From an uncultured Eubacteriaceae bacterium (GTDB lineage: Bacteria; Bacillota; Clostridia; Lachnospirales; CAG-274), in the NCBI GenBank assembly GCA_948441255.1, contig CAOJPS010000002.1:1-45587 (forward strand): a DNA stretch of 45,587 nt, in the 5' to 3' direction. Under the pieces are notes generated by a model. That model was not told the origin of the DNA and searched no databases. It saw nothing but the letters and a program-made list of their open reading frames with translations. Every line of letters starts with the position of its first letter. Position 1 is the first letter of the stretch. Position numbers and translations under genes: made by a program. Below, piece by piece: positions 35,667-45,587 of this stretch.

Positions 35667-35930
35667 TTATTCGTTCATATTATTTCTAGTAATTATTCTT
35701 TCTTCTCTCGTTCCATTTCCATAGTCAATCCAAAGATACTTATAATCTTCGTTTCTTTTAACTTTTATCATTTTAAATTTATCATCTTTTCTACCATTAA
35801 CTACTATTTTCTTTCCACTACTTCCTTTTAATTCCATACTGATTTCTTCCCACTCATTTAAACTTTCCTTTATTTCTTCTACTATTTTAAAATTTGGTGT
35901 GTAAAAATTTGCCAATTTCTGTTTTTCCAT
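35667..35930 (-). CDS. Hypothetical 87-residue protein
   Basis: I do not recognise it. It is charged (Lys/Glu-rich), lacks signal peptide and membrane segments, and ends with a beta-rich stretch (KIVVNGRKDDKFKMIKVKRN, YLWIDYGNGTREERI). An AGGAGG seven bases before the ATG makes it a real gene candidate. It sits next to the groESL operon on the same strand, separated by a hairpin. Confidence 0.55.
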   Translation of the reverse strand: MEKQKLANFYTPNFKIVEEIKESLNEWEEISMELKGSSGKKIVVNGRKDDKFKMIKVKRNEDYKYLWIDYGNGTREERIITRNNMNE

Positions 35931-35973
35931 TGTTATTCCTCCTAAAAATTGTTATAAATTTAATTAAGTGCAA

Positions 35974-36005
35974 GTCACCTCAACGATAAAAATCGTAAAG
36001 GTGAC
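35974..36005 (-). terminator. Hairpin downstream of groEL
   Basis: GTCACCTTTACGAT pairs with ATCGTTGAGGTGAC around TTTT on the minus strand. The T-tract after it is weak, so termination is likely but not certain. Confidence 0.55.
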
Positions 36006-36027
36006 CGCGAATTGCTTTAACTAAAAA

Positions 36028-37680
<1,653 letters not shown>

Positions 37681-37702
37681 TCAATTTAAAATAAAGATTT
37701 AA

Positions 37703-37987
37703 TTATTCAACAATAGCCAAAATATCGCTTTCTTTAACGATAATATATTCTGTACCGTCAATTTTAACCTCTGTACCAGCATATTTTGAGTAAATAACAT
37801 TATCCCCAACCGAAACCTGCATAGGAACAACTTTTCCGTCAACTGTCGCTCCAGGTCCCACAGCAATAACTTCAGCTTCCTGAGGTTTTTCTTTTGACTG
37901 TCCAGGCAATACAATACCCGATTTTGTTTTTTCTTCCGCTTCCAATTGTTTAATAACAACTCTGTCACCCAAAGGTTTAAGTTTCAT
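37703..37987 (-). CDS. groES: Co-chaperonin GroES
   Basis: The 94-residue protein begins [20 protein letters not shown] and has [20 protein letters not shown] (mobile loop) and [14 protein letters not shown] at the end. It caps the GroEL chamber. GGGAGG precedes the ATG by about nine bases. The gene is first in the operon behind a CIRCE operator. Confidence 0.98.
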   Translation of the reverse strand: MKLKPLGDRVVIKQLEAEEKTKSGIVLPGQSKEKPQEAEVIAVGPGATVDGKVVPMQVSVGDNVIYSKYAGTEVKIDGTEYIIVKESDILAIVE

Positions 37988-38042
37988 CTTAAATTACCTC
38001 CCAATAGTATTTAAATTGTAAATTCACTATCTTTCAATTTTG

Positions 38043-38069
38043 TTAGCACTCACCTCACAAGAGTGCTAA
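38043..38069. promoter_or_regulatory. CIRCE operator (HrcA binding site) upstream of groESL
   Basis: TTAGCACTC, nine bases, GAGTGCTAA: a perfect match to the CIRCE inverted repeat. HrcA binding here represses groESL and is relieved by heat shock. hrcA is not in the window. Confidence 0.97.
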
Positions 38070-38080
38070 TTACAAATAAT

Positions 38081-38109
38081 ATATTAGAATAACGCCGATA
38101 TTTATGCAA
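38081..38109 (-). promoter_or_regulatory. Promoter of groESL
   Basis: TTGCAT (38104-38109) and TAATAT (38081-38086) on the minus strand, 17-bp spacer, placing the start point at the upstream edge of CIRCE. Confidence 0.65.
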
Positions 38110-38237
38110 TGCCACAAAACCGCCGTTTCAAGCGATTTAAAAGCAAAATCCTCCAATTATCTTCCAATATCTCCGCATATCACCCATTTACTAAAAATTT
38201 CAAAATCTGTTTTATCAAATTATGCGGTATTGCCTTA

Positions 38238-38310
38238 GCAAAGCGAATGCTTTGCGTTATGGGTCAAGGGACTGGTCCCTTGCAGGGTGTGGGACAGCGT
38301 CCCACGGTTT
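38238..38310. repeat. E cassette copy between groESL and the glycosylase gene
   Basis: The three hairpins GCAAAGCGAATGCTTTGC, AAGGGACTGGTCCCTT and GTGGGACAGCGTCCCAC occur in the usual order. It ends 18 bp before the glycosylase stop codon. Confidence 0.8.
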
Positions 38311-38327
38311 TAATTTTTAAATATAAT

Positions 38328-39194
38328 TTACTTAGCACCTATTTTAAACATTCTAGCGTAATGAAAAAGATATTGCTGAGCAAATCCGGCATACTCTCCA
38401 AATTTTTCTTCAGCAAAAGAGTGAATATCTTTAATTTTAGTATCAGCGCCGTCAAAATAAAAATACTCCATTACTCTTTTAACCCATACATCAGTAGGAA
38501 AAGTTTCTCTTCTTCCCATAGAAAAAAGCATTACACAATCTGAAACTTTCTCTCCCACTCCTTTAATCTCCATAAGTTTCTCTCTAACTCCAGATGTTGA
38601 AACTTCCCTAAGCTTCTCAAAATCCACATTTCCAGACTTCACATTTTTAATAGCGTCAATAATATACTTTGCCCTAAACCCGGTTTTACAGCTCATAAGT
38701 TCTTTCTCGTCTGCCTTTTCAATTTGTTTCAAAGAAGGAAAAAGAAAATAATCTCCCAAAGCGGTCCCATACCTTTCCGAAATATTTCTTATAACTTGTT
38801 TAATCATAGGGATACGGTTGTTCTGTGAAATTATAAAAGAAATCAGGCATTCCCAAGGTTCTTGATTTAAAATCCTTATTCCAGGAGCAAAGTCAACAGC
38901 TTTTTTCAAAATATTATCTTTTTTAGACAATATATTTTTTATTTCAATATAATCCCTTCCAAGGTCAAAATAATTTATCCAAATATTTTCAAATTCTTCT
39001 CTCAAACAGGGATAAAACTCAATTTTTTCCTCAAACTGAGTTATATGAAGAACCCTCGAACAGGCAATTATAACATATTCTCTCTCCCCAAGTTTATTAA
39101 ATCGAAAACACTGTCCGCATTCAAGAGTCTGTTCCACGTCAAAGCTATCAAAATCTTCCAATACAATTTTATCATCTTCTTCATAATATTTCAT
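38328..39194 (-). CDS. 8-oxoguanine DNA glycosylase, OGG1 type
   Basis: The 288-residue bifunctional glycosylase has the OGG N-terminal domain (QTLECGQCFRFNKL), and the helix-hairpin-helix motif MEIKGVGEKVSDC in which K216 is the Schiff-base lysine, followed by GRRETFPTDVWVKR with catalytic D235. It removes 8-oxoguanine from DNA in base excision repair. It is transcribed divergently from the DUF6062 gene, with a 70-bp gap that must hold both promoters. Confidence 0.92.
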   Translation of the reverse strand: MKYYEEDDKIVLEDFDSFDVEQTLECGQCFRFNKLGEREYVIIACSRVLHITQFEEKIEFYPCLREEFENIWINYFDLGRDYIEIKNILSKKDNILKKAVDFAPGIRILNQEPWECLISFIISQNNRIPMIKQVIRNISERYGTALGDYFLFPSLKQIEKADEKELMSCKTGFRAKYIIDAIKNVKSGNVDFEKLREVSTSGVREKLMEIKGVGEKVSDCVMLFSMGRRETFPTDVWVKRVMEYFYFDGADTKIKDIHSFAEEKFGEYAGFAQQYLFHYARMFKIGAK

Positions 39195-39264
39195 TTTTTT
39201 ATTCCTTTCTCTCTTTTAATATGATATAATAATATGGCTAATAAATCGCCAAGGAGGTATTTTT

Positions 39265-40008
39265 TTGAAAGAACATATATATACGATTCCAGTCATAGAC
39301 GCCTTTAATGATAAAGGAGAATGTCCTTTCTGCAATATGTACAAAAAACTCGAGGAAGAATCGGTGGATTATATTTTAGGTCCAGCGTATATGACAGACA
39401 CAATACGTCTTGAAACAGACAAAACAGGTTTTTGCAAACACCACATAAAACAAATGTACAAAAACCAAAATAGACTTGGAGTAGCGCTTATGCTGCACAC
39501 TCATCTAAAAAAAATCAATTCCGATTTAGAAACAGAATCACAATCTTTCACCGCTCAAAAAGCAAAAAGAGCGTTTTTCAAAAAAAACGCCGAAACAAAC
39601 AATAACATTTCCTCGTATCTAAATAATATAACAAATTCGTGTTACGTTTGCAACAGAATAACCGAAACTTTTGAGCGATATATAGATACTTTCTTTTATA
39701 TGTGGGAAAATAAGCCTGAAATAAAAGATTATATAAAAAATTCAAAAGGATTTTGTCTTGAACATTTTTCTCTTTTGCTCGAAAAGGGAGAAAAAGAACT
39801 TTCTAAAAGCAATTACACCGAATTTTGCGGTATAATACTGCCTTTAGAAAAAGAAAACTTAAAAAGGCTTGAAGATGAAATCGAATGGTTTATAAACAAA
39901 TTTGACTATAAATATAAAGACGAGCCTTGGAAAACCTCAAAAGACGCTCTTCCCAGAGCAATAGAAAAAATAATATCAACAATCATTGAGGAGGAAGAAA
40001 ATGTCTGA
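39265..40008 (+). CDS. DUF6062-family protein with four Cys/His pairs
   Basis: The 247-residue protein matches my memory of DUF6062: IPVIDAFNDKGECPFCNMYK, LGPAYMTDTIRLETDKTGFC, then NRLGVALMLHTHLKK. Cys/His motifs are CPFC (near 20-23), FCKHH, CYVC (near 130) and FCLEH, spaced as if two metal sites were formed, which is inference. The function of the family is unknown. The start is TTG at 39265, seven bases after AAGGAGG. It overlaps the next gene by 8 bp, so the pair is co-translated. Confidence 0.8.
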   Translation: MKEHIYTIPVIDAFNDKGECPFCNMYKKLEEESVDYILGPAYMTDTIRLETDKTGFCKHHIKQMYKNQNRLGVALMLHTHLKKINSDLETESQSFTAQKAKRAFFKKNAETNNNISSYLNNITNSCYVCNRITETFERYIDTFFYMWENKPEIKDYIKNSKGFCLEHFSLLLEKGEKELSKSNYTEFCGIILPLEKENLKRLEDEIEWFINKFDYKYKDEPWKTSKDALPRAIEKIISTIIEEEENV

Positions 40009-40666
40009 AGCGTTTAAAAAAATGCCGTTTAAAAAAAAATTAGAACATATATGGGAATATTACAGAGTAAACATTTTTTTATCTGTAGCGGCAATTTTAC
40101 TCGCGGGCTCGCTGATAAATGCCGTATTTATAAACCCTGCCCCAAAAACCTATGTCGGAGTAGCCTTTTATGACAACTATGTCAACTCTGAAATTATAGA
40201 AACGCTAACCTCCGAATTTACAAAAAAATTTGTACCAAAAGAGGAAAATCTTCAAGTAAAATTTTCCTCATACTATGAGGTAGAATCCGACCCGACAGTA
40301 GCGGTGGATATGGCTCAAAAATTTGAGATGCTTCTCTATGCCAAAGAACTTGATATAATAATAACCGGAAAAAACGAAAAAACAGGAATAAACTACTTTT
40401 CTGGTTTCGCCAAACAAGGAATTATCGCTCCTTTAGACAAAATATACACAAAAGAAGAACTCTCCGAATTTGAGGAAAAAGGACTTTTATTATACTGCGA
40501 AGACGCGGAGGGAAACAAAAAACCCTTTGGCGTCAGCACAAAAAACACTTCGTCAATTTTAAGAGATTACGGAGGATTCGACCAGGGAAAAAAATATATA
40601 GGAATCTCAAATACAACAGAAAAAGCCGATAAGGCAAAACAAATACTAAAAGCTCTTTCAGAGTGA
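40001..40666 (+). CDS. Membrane-anchored extracytoplasmic protein, unknown function
   Basis: I do not recognise a named family. The 221-residue protein has a basic N-terminus (KKMPFKKKLEHIWEYYRVN), one membrane segment (IFLSVAAILLAGSLINAVF) and a soluble domain of about 180 residues. That domain, with YVGVAFYDNYVNSEIIETL, ELDIIITGKNE and FAKQGIIAPLDKIYT, resembles a small solute-binding-protein-like fold; this is only a resemblance. GAGGAGG precedes the ATG at 40001, inside the end of the DUF6062 gene. Confidence 0.7.
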   Translation: MSEAFKKMPFKKKLEHIWEYYRVNIFLSVAAILLAGSLINAVFINPAPKTYVGVAFYDNYVNSEIIETLTSEFTKKFVPKEENLQVKFSSYYEVESDPTVAVDMAQKFEMLLYAKELDIIITGKNEKTGINYFSGFAKQGIIAPLDKIYTKEELSEFEEKGLLLYCEDAEGNKKPFGVSTKNTSSILRDYGGFDQGKKYIGISNTTEKADKAKQILKALSE

Positions 40667-40672
40667 TTTCAA

Positions 40673-40712
40673 GGAAACACCGCACAAAGAGGAAATAAAA
40701 ATAATTTTTCAA
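40673..40712. repeat. Half of an A-family element upstream of leuS
   Basis: GGAAACACCGCACAAAGAGG and the following AAATAAAAATAATTTT match the left end of 33781-33920 and 43691-43830. The right half is absent. No T-box motif is present in the 138-bp leuS leader. Confidence 0.7.
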
Positions 40713-40804
40713 AAAATCTTGTATTCTTAAATAACGTGATATAAAATAATATACAGAATCCCAAATTTTTAAAATAACTTAATATTTTGGAGGAAAAACA
40801 AACT

Positions 40805-43216
40805 ATGAGTAAAAAATATAACTATAAAGAAATCGAAAAAAAATGGCGAAAAAACTGGGAAATCAATCCTGTAAATCCATCCGATACAGATAAACCCAAA
40901 TACTACTGCCTTGATATGTTTCCATATCCGTCAGCAAACGGACTTCACGTAGGACATTGGCGCGGCTATGTTTTAAGCGATGTTATAAGCAGATATAAAA
41001 TTATGCAGGGTTTTGAGGTACTCCACCCAATGGGCTGGGACGCTTTTGGGCTTCCAGCGGAAAACTATGCCATAAAAACCGGAACACACCCGTCAGTCGC
41101 CACAAAAAACAGCATAGCCAACGTAAAAAGACAGCTTCACGAAATAAGCGCCGTATACGATTGGTCAAAGGAAGTCAACACCACCGACCCAAAATACTAT
41201 AAATGGACTCAGTGGATATTTATACAAATGTTCAAAAACGGACTTGCCTACGAAAAAGAAATGCCTCTCAACTGGTGCGATAACTGTAAAGCTGTTCTGG
41301 CAAACGAGGAAGCGACAAACGGAGTATGCGACAGATGCGGTTCAACAGTAACAAAGAAAAATCTCCGTCAGTGGATGCTGAAAATCACAAAATACGCCGA
41401 ACGTCTTTTAACCGACCTCAAAAAACTTGACTGGCCCGAAAAAGTAAAGAAAATGCAGTCCGACTGGATAGGAAAAAGCTATGGAGCGGAAGTTGACTTC
41501 AAGGTCGACGGCACAGACAAAGCCATTAAAGTATACACAACAAGACCAGACACACTGTATGGAGCCACATTTATGGTGCTTGCTCCCGAACACCCAATAA
41601 TAAAAGAAATAACAACCGAAGATAATAAAGACGCTATGGAGAAATATATTTTTGACGCAAGCACAAAATCTTCTGTAGACCGAATGACAGACAAAGAAAA
41701 AACCGGCGTATTCACAGGCTCATACGGAATCAATCCTTTAAATAACGCCAAAGCGCCTATATGGGTATCAGATTATGTCCTTTCCGATTACGGAACAGGA
41801 GCTATTATGTGTGTTCCCGCCCACGATGACCGTGACTTTGAGTTCGCTAAAAAATTCAATCTCCCTATTATACAGGTTATAAAAAAAGAAGGAGAACCTC
41901 TTGCCGAACTTACCGAAGCTTATACCGAAAGCGGTGTAATGGTAAACTCAGGAGAACTCGACGGTATGCCTTCCGAAAAAGCGAAAAAAGAAATGCCCGA
42001 ATTTCTCGAAAAGAATAATATTGGAAAGAAAACAGTAAACTATAAACTCCGTGACTGGGTATTTTCAAGACAAAGATACTGGGGAGAACCAATTCCTCTT
42101 GTTCACTGCGAAAAATGCGGAACCGTTCCCGTCCCTGAAAGCGAACTTCCGGTAGAACTTCCCAACGTAGAATCCTATCAGCCAACAAGCACAGGAGAAT
42201 CTCCTCTGTCAGCGATTGACGAATGGGTAAACACCACCTGCCCAAACTGCGGAGGCCCCGCTAAAAGAGAAACAAACACAATGCCTCAATGGGCAGGTTC
42301 TTCTTGGTATTATCTTCGTTATTGTGATGTAAATAATGATAAAGAACTCGCAAGCAAAGAAGCGCTCAAAAAATGGCTTCCGGTAGATATGTACGTAGGC
42401 GGAATAGAACACGCTGTTCTTCATCTTCTCTACGCTAGATTTTATACAAAATTCCTTTATGATATAGGCGTTGTAGACTTTGACGAACCATTTCTTAGAC
42501 TGTTCAATCAGGGAATGATTAACAAAAACGGCGCTAAAATGAGCAAATCAAAAGGAAATGTAGTATCTCCCGATGAACTTGTTGAGAAATACGGCTGTGA
42601 TTCTCTCCGAATGTACGAACTTTTCGTAGGTCCTCCCGAGGTAGATTCCGAATGGGACGACAGCGGAATAGACGGTGTATTCAGATATCTCAATAAAGCC
42701 TGGAAATTTGTTGACGAATATAAAGATAAATTCATAAAACCCACAAAAGAGCTTGAACAGCTTCGCCACAAAATGATTTATGAAATAACAAACCGACTTG
42801 AAGCGCTGACCTTAAACACTGTAGTCAGCGGCTTTATGGAATTTACCAACAAAATTTCCGCCAAAGCCAAAGAACTTGGAGGAGTTGACAAAGAAACAGT
42901 CGAAACAATTATAACACTCCTTGCTCCCTTCGCTCCTCACATAGCGGAAGAAATGTGGGAATCAATCGGAAATACTGAAAGCGTATTCAAACAAAGCTGG
43001 CCCAAATATGATGAAAACAAAATGAAAGAAGATACAATTGAGATTGCCGTACAAATAAACGGAAAATTCAGAGAAAGCCTTTCAATCTCCGCCGACGAGG
43101 GCAAAGAAAAAGCAATATCTATCGCCAAAGAAAAACTTGGAACAAGGCTTGATGGATTAAACATCATAAAAGAAATATATGTTCCCGGAAAAATCATAAA
43201 CATAGTGGCAAAATAA
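40805..43216 (+). CDS. leuS: Leucyl-tRNA synthetase
   Basis: The 803-residue class I synthetase has the HIGH-type motif HVGH at 48-51 in PSANGLHVGHWRGY, an editing domain after about residue 220 (with TTRPDTLYGATFMVLAPEHP), zinc-type Cys clusters (CDNCKAVLANEEATNGVCDR), and the KMSKS motif in GAKMSKSKGNVVSPDELVEK. The ORF opens six codons earlier at TTG, which overlaps the GGAGG site itself; the ATG at 40805 is preferred. Confidence 0.98.
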   Translation: MSKKYNYKEIEKKWRKNWEINPVNPSDTDKPKYYCLDMFPYPSANGLHVGHWRGYVLSDVISRYKIMQGFEVLHPMGWDAFGLPAENYAIKTGTHPSVATKNSIANVKRQLHEISAVYDWSKEVNTTDPKYYKWTQWIFIQMFKNGLAYEKEMPLNWCDNCKAVLANEEATNGVCDRCGSTVTKKNLRQWMLKITKYAERLLTDLKKLDWPEKVKKMQSDWIGKSYGAEVDFKVDGTDKAIKVYTTRPDTLYGATFMVLAPEHPIIKEITTEDNKDAMEKYIFDASTKSSVDRMTDKEKTGVFTGSYGINPLNNAKAPIWVSDYVLSDYGTGAIMCVPAHDDRDFEFAKKFNLPIIQVIKKEGEPLAELTEAYTESGVMVNSGELDGMPSEKAKKEMPEFLEKNNIGKKTVNYKLRDWVFSRQRYWGEPIPLVHCEKCGTVPVPESELPVELPNVESYQPTSTGESPLSAIDEWVNTTCPNCGGPAKRETNTMPQWAGSSWYYLRYCDVNNDKELASKEALKKWLPVDMYVGGIEHAVLHLLYARFYTKFLYDIGVVDFDEPFLRLFNQGMINKNGAKMSKSKGNVVSPDELVEKYGCDSLRMYELFVGPPEVDSEWDDSGIDGVFRYLNKAWKFVDEYKDKFIKPTKELEQLRHKMIYEITNRLEALTLNTVVSGFMEFTNKISAKAKELGGVDKETVETIITLLAPFAPHIAEEMWESIGNTESVFKQSWPKYDENKMKEDTIEIAVQINGKFRESLSISADEGKEKAISIAKEKLGTRLDGLNIIKEIYVPGKIINIVAK

Positions 43217-43228
43217 AGCACTCCTTCT

Positions 43229-43392
43229 TATAGTCAATCAACTTAAAAAATGAAAAAGTTCGGCGGACAAAAATCCTTTTCGCTGTGTTATCGTCGGTCG
43301 GCATAGGCTTCGGCTATGCTCTCCCTCCGCTGCCTTGCGAAAATAATTTTTGTCTCGTCTCCTTTTTTCCATTTTCAAGTTGATTGACTATA
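43229..43392. repeat. B-family element, copy 1 (164 bp including flanking TA)
   Basis: The ends are TATAGTCAATCAACTT and AAGTTGATTGACTATA, a perfect 16-bp inverted repeat. The copy at 45126-45289 has the same length and, when reverse-complemented, a similar interior. It lies 12 bp after the leuS stop. No ORF of note. Confidence 0.85.
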
Positions 43393-43438
43393 ATGCGTTT
43401 AAAATAAACCGCGGGACGCTGTTACTTAAGTGATAACT

Positions 43439-43688
43439 AAAAAACCTTGGGCGTTGCCCAAACCCACAAACTTTTATGCGAAACTACGTTTCGCTGTAAC
43501 AAAAAATAGCGGCAAAATCACTGCCGCTATTTTTTGTTTAGCAAAGCGATAGCTTTGCGTTTTAAAGTTTAGGGTCAAGCCCTTTTTAATATGTGCCGCA
43601 AAGAAGTGCGGACGGCGTAAGCCGACTTTTGGCTTTGCCAAAAGCACTGACTAGCTTGCAGGGTTGTGGGACAGCGTCCCACGGTTTT
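43439..43688. repeat. Mosaic hairpin modules with a split E cassette
   Basis: Order: CTTGGGCGTTGCCCAA, the GCGAAAC...GTTTCGC module, AATAGCGGC...GCCGCTATT with T-tract, GCAAAGCGATAGCTTTGC, an inserted block with CCGCAAAGAAGTGCGG and GGCTTTGCC, then GTGGGACAGCGTCCCAC. Together with the B and A copies it fills the 649-bp leuS-dacF gap. Confidence 0.65.
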
Positions 43689-43690
43689 AA

Positions 43691-43830
43691 GGAAACACCG
43701 CACAAAGAGGAAATAAAAATAATTTTGCAAAAAAATACGCTTCAAGTGGGTTTAAAAACCCACACTTCCGCTCAATTTTTTTGCCGCTCACGCTAAAATT
43801 ATTTTTATTTTTGAATTTGTCGGTATTTCC
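43691..43830. repeat. A-family element (140 bp) with TTAA target duplication
   Basis: It begins GGAAACACCGCACAAAGAGG and ends TTTGTCGGTATTTCC, with TTAA on both sides (43687-43690 and 43831-43834). Same length as 33781-33920, with a closely related interior. Confidence 0.85.
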
Positions 43831-43865
43831 TTAATTTACAATATATAGAACAGCGGTCCCGCTCT

Positions 43866-45044
43866 TCAGGCAAACCATAAAAAAACAAGTTTTCTCAAAA
43901 TATCGTTAAGCCCCGCCTTTTCAATTCCCTTTTCAGTAACAACATCACTTCTTCCAACCTCCTTGCCGTCATAATAATAAACTACCTCTCCAACCTTAGT
44001 ACCAGCGTCAAAAGGTGCTGAAATTCCATCAGAAAGCTGAGGTTTAGCCTCAATTTTAGTCGACGCTCCTTTGGGAACAACAATTTTCACCTCATCTTTA
44101 ACAATTCCAGAAACAATGTCTTCTTTCCCCTTATATATAAAAACCTCTCCAACTTTAGTATTTTTCTCATTTCCCTTAATTACAGTATAATTAGCAAAAC
44201 CATAATCAAGCATTTTCATAACCTCTCTAAACCTCACCTTGGGGTCAGGCGCCGCCATAACAACAGCGATAAGTTCCATATCATTTCTTTCGGCGGTACC
44301 CGATAAACAATACATAGCGTTGCCTGTAGAACCAGTTTTAAGCCCCGTAGCGCCATTATACCATTTAATAAGTTTATTTGTATTTGTAAGACCAAATTGA
44401 GAATCGCCTTTTCTTGTTGTATGAGTAATAGTATCCTGCCACGTTGTAGTATACTTTTTAACATCAGGATATTTTGTGATAAGCTCCCTGCTCATAATAG
44501 CTATATCTTTTGCTGACATCATATGTCCATCAGTATCCAGCCCGCAAGCGTTTTTAAATGTTGTATTATTCATACCAAGCTCTTTCGCTTTTTTGTTCAT
44601 CATTTCAACAAAGCTGTCCTCACTTCCCCCAATATGTTCCGCCATAGCGACAGCGGCGTCATTAGCGGACGCTATAGCGATAGCCTTTGTAAGTTCTGAA
44701 ACTTTCTGTTTTTCTGTAGGTTCAAGAAAAATCTGAGAACCACCCATACTAGAGGCGTGTTCACTTACAGTAACCATATCATCCCAGCCTATTCTCCCGT
44801 CAGAAACGGCGTCATAAATAAGCAAAAGAGTCATAATTTTAGTAACGCTTGCTGGCGCGAGCATTTCATCAGCATTTTTTTGAAAAAGAATATTTCCCGT
44901 CAAGGGCTCCATAATAACAGCGGACTTAGCTTCAACCTCAAGCCCAGCGTTTTGAGATTCAGTCTGTTCTTCCCCAAAAACACCCGCTGATAAATTAAAA
45001 AATATAAAAAAAGCGGTAAAAAATAAGAATATGTATTTTTTCAA
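43866..45044 (-). CDS. D-alanyl-D-alanine carboxypeptidase (penicillin-binding protein 5/DacF type)
   Basis: The 392-residue serine peptidase has a signal peptide (about 1-24), the catalytic SxxK motif S66-V-T-K69 in APASVTKIM, SxN at S126-A-N128, and KTG at 236-238 in GATGLKTGST. A PBP5-C-like domain follows (about 280-370), and the hydrophobic, basic C-terminus LNDILRKLVFLWFA looks like the usual membrane-binding amphipathic helix. It trims peptidoglycan stem peptides outside the membrane. The start is TTG, six bases after GGGGGG. Confidence 0.95.
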   Translation of the reverse strand: MKKYIFLFFTAFFIFFNLSAGVFGEEQTESQNAGLEVEAKSAVIMEPLTGNILFQKNADEMLAPASVTKIMTLLLIYDAVSDGRIGWDDMVTVSEHASSMGGSQIFLEPTEKQKVSELTKAIAIASANDAAVAMAEHIGGSEDSFVEMMNKKAKELGMNNTTFKNACGLDTDGHMMSAKDIAIMSRELITKYPDVKKYTTTWQDTITHTTRKGDSQFGLTNTNKLIKWYNGATGLKTGSTGNAMYCLSGTAERNDMELIAVVMAAPDPKVRFREVMKMLDYGFANYTVIKGNEKNTKVGEVFIYKGKEDIVSGIVKDEVKIVVPKGASTKIEAKPQLSDGISAPFDAGTKVGEVVYYYDGKEVGRSDVVTEKGIEKAGLNDILRKLVFLWFA

Positions 45045-45095
45045 TTCAATCCCCCCGAAACAAAATTATGTCGTTCCACAGCAATTCCTTTATAA

Positions 45096-45311
45096 GGAAA
45101 TACCGACAAATTAAAAAATTATTTTTATAGTCAACAAACTTGAAAAAAAGCAAAAGGAAGCGAGGGAAAAATTATTTTCGCAAGGCGACAGAATGAGAGC
45201 GTAGTCGAAAGCCTACGCCGAATGATAGCAACACAGCAAAAATAATTTTTAACCGCTTAACTTGTTTATTTTTAAGTTTGTTGACTATAATATCCTTTGT
45301 GCGGTGTTTCC
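45096..45311. repeat. A-family element split by a B-family insertion
   Basis: GGAAATACCGACAAATT at the left and CTTTGTGCGGTGTTTCC at the right are A ends; ATAA flanks both sides (45092-45095 and 45312-45315). Removing the B copy and one TA leaves about 52 bp resembling the short A form at 28084-28138. Confidence 0.8.
45126..45289. repeat. B-family element, copy 2 (164 bp), nested in A
   Basis: The ends are TATAGTCAACAAACTT and AAGTTTGTTGACTATA. If the element proper is TAGTC...GACTA, it is flanked by a TA duplication, as in Tc1/mariner- or IS630-type insertion. Confidence 0.85.
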
Positions 45312-45468
45312 ATAATTGCTGTAAAACCTTTATACTATCACTTTATTACATCAAAAATAAATTTATACCTATGAAAAAGCGAAGTCTGCTATAAAAAAGA
45401 TAAATTTAACGAATAATTAAAATCTGTCTGTAAATAATAATAAGGCGGATAACTAAAGTACCTTTATA

Positions 45469-45587
45469 CAGTGAAAGAACTTAAAAAGAAGTAAAAAAAT
45501 TTATTTTACTCAAAAGTCTGCGAAGTGCTTCTCAATTCGCTTACCGACTTTTGCCGCAAGCGGACGTAAAATATTTTTTTACCGTTA
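45469..45587. repeat. C-family element, uninterrupted copy cut by the window end
   Basis: It begins CAGTGAAAGAACTTAAAAAG and reads as the reverse complement of the C copy at 29701-29980, giving the empty site for the A insertion there. The stretch 45312-45468 before it is A/T-rich with no feature that I can name. Confidence 0.8.

Noticed and set aside
35359-35831. ORFs with the peptide TKTFVRNYVS, also near 19741-19926
   Set aside because: The peptide comes from the repeated ACTACGTTTCGC module in different contexts, so it is a repeat artefact.
40667-40804. T-box leader for leuS (also considered for asnB at 8551-8690)
   Set aside because: Leaders are short and lack the conserved T-box sequence and specifier-stem layout.

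Overview
The window looks like a chromosomal segment of an AT-rich, Gram-positive, anaerobic clostridial bacterium. Support comes from the strong GGAGG-type ribosome binding sites, the HrcA/CIRCE-type groESL control site, the S-layer-homology and dockerin-like secreted proteins, and a PL1 pectate lyase with acidic Ser/Thr/Glu linkers. A pectin specialist such as a Monoglobus relative would fit, but that name is a guess. No tRNA, rRNA, phage or plasmid backbone gene was seen.

Layout. 1-2914: start of a glycogen phosphorylase gene and a secreted YcdB/SLH protein. 3111-4941: a 15-repeat CRISPR array without cas genes, enclosed by a 73-bp direct repeat. 4996-8550: asnB, a HIT protein, a small membrane protein and a ferritin-like protein, all on the minus strand. 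9076-15918: a seven-ORF minus-strand polyamine operon (speD, speA, speE, an interrupted FkbM methyltransferase, carboxynorspermidine dehydrogenase and decarboxylase). 16213-19744: a large membrane protein coupled to an acyltransferase whose start carries a 12-G tract. 20284-24801: the str operon (rpsL, rpsG, fusA, tuf). 25449-28052: the pectate lyase. 28417-34442: hflX, a chemotaxis receptor, a MATE exporter and tadA. 34553-35930: a dockerin-like secreted protein and an orphan ORF. 36028-37987: groESL, with groEL broken by an in-frame TAA. 38328-43216: an OGG-type glycosylase, a DUF6062 protein, a membrane-anchored protein and leuS. 43866-45044: a dacF-type carboxypeptidase.

Nearly every intergenic gap over 300 bp is filled with short non-coding repeats. 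I separate four families with terminal inverted repeats: A (GGAAAYACCG ends, about 55 or 140 bp, 4-bp AT-rich target duplications), B (TAGTCAAY ends, 164 bp with the flanking TA), C (GTGAAAGAACTT ends) and D (AACGTGAGTTCGA ends, about 290-330 bp). There is also a recurring cassette of consecutive hairpins (E). Some are nested: A inside C, and B inside A.

Most notable points. (1) Read as reverse complement, many CRISPR spacers encode Ser/Thr/Glu linkers like those of the host's own secreted enzymes, all in the same antisense orientation. (2) The acyltransferase looks phase-variable: one more G would join its ORF to an upstream ATG with a strong ribosome binding site. (3) groEL and the FkbM gene each carry one in-frame stop codon. 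(4) The polyamine operon encodes both the decarboxylated-SAM route and the carboxy(nor)spermidine route.
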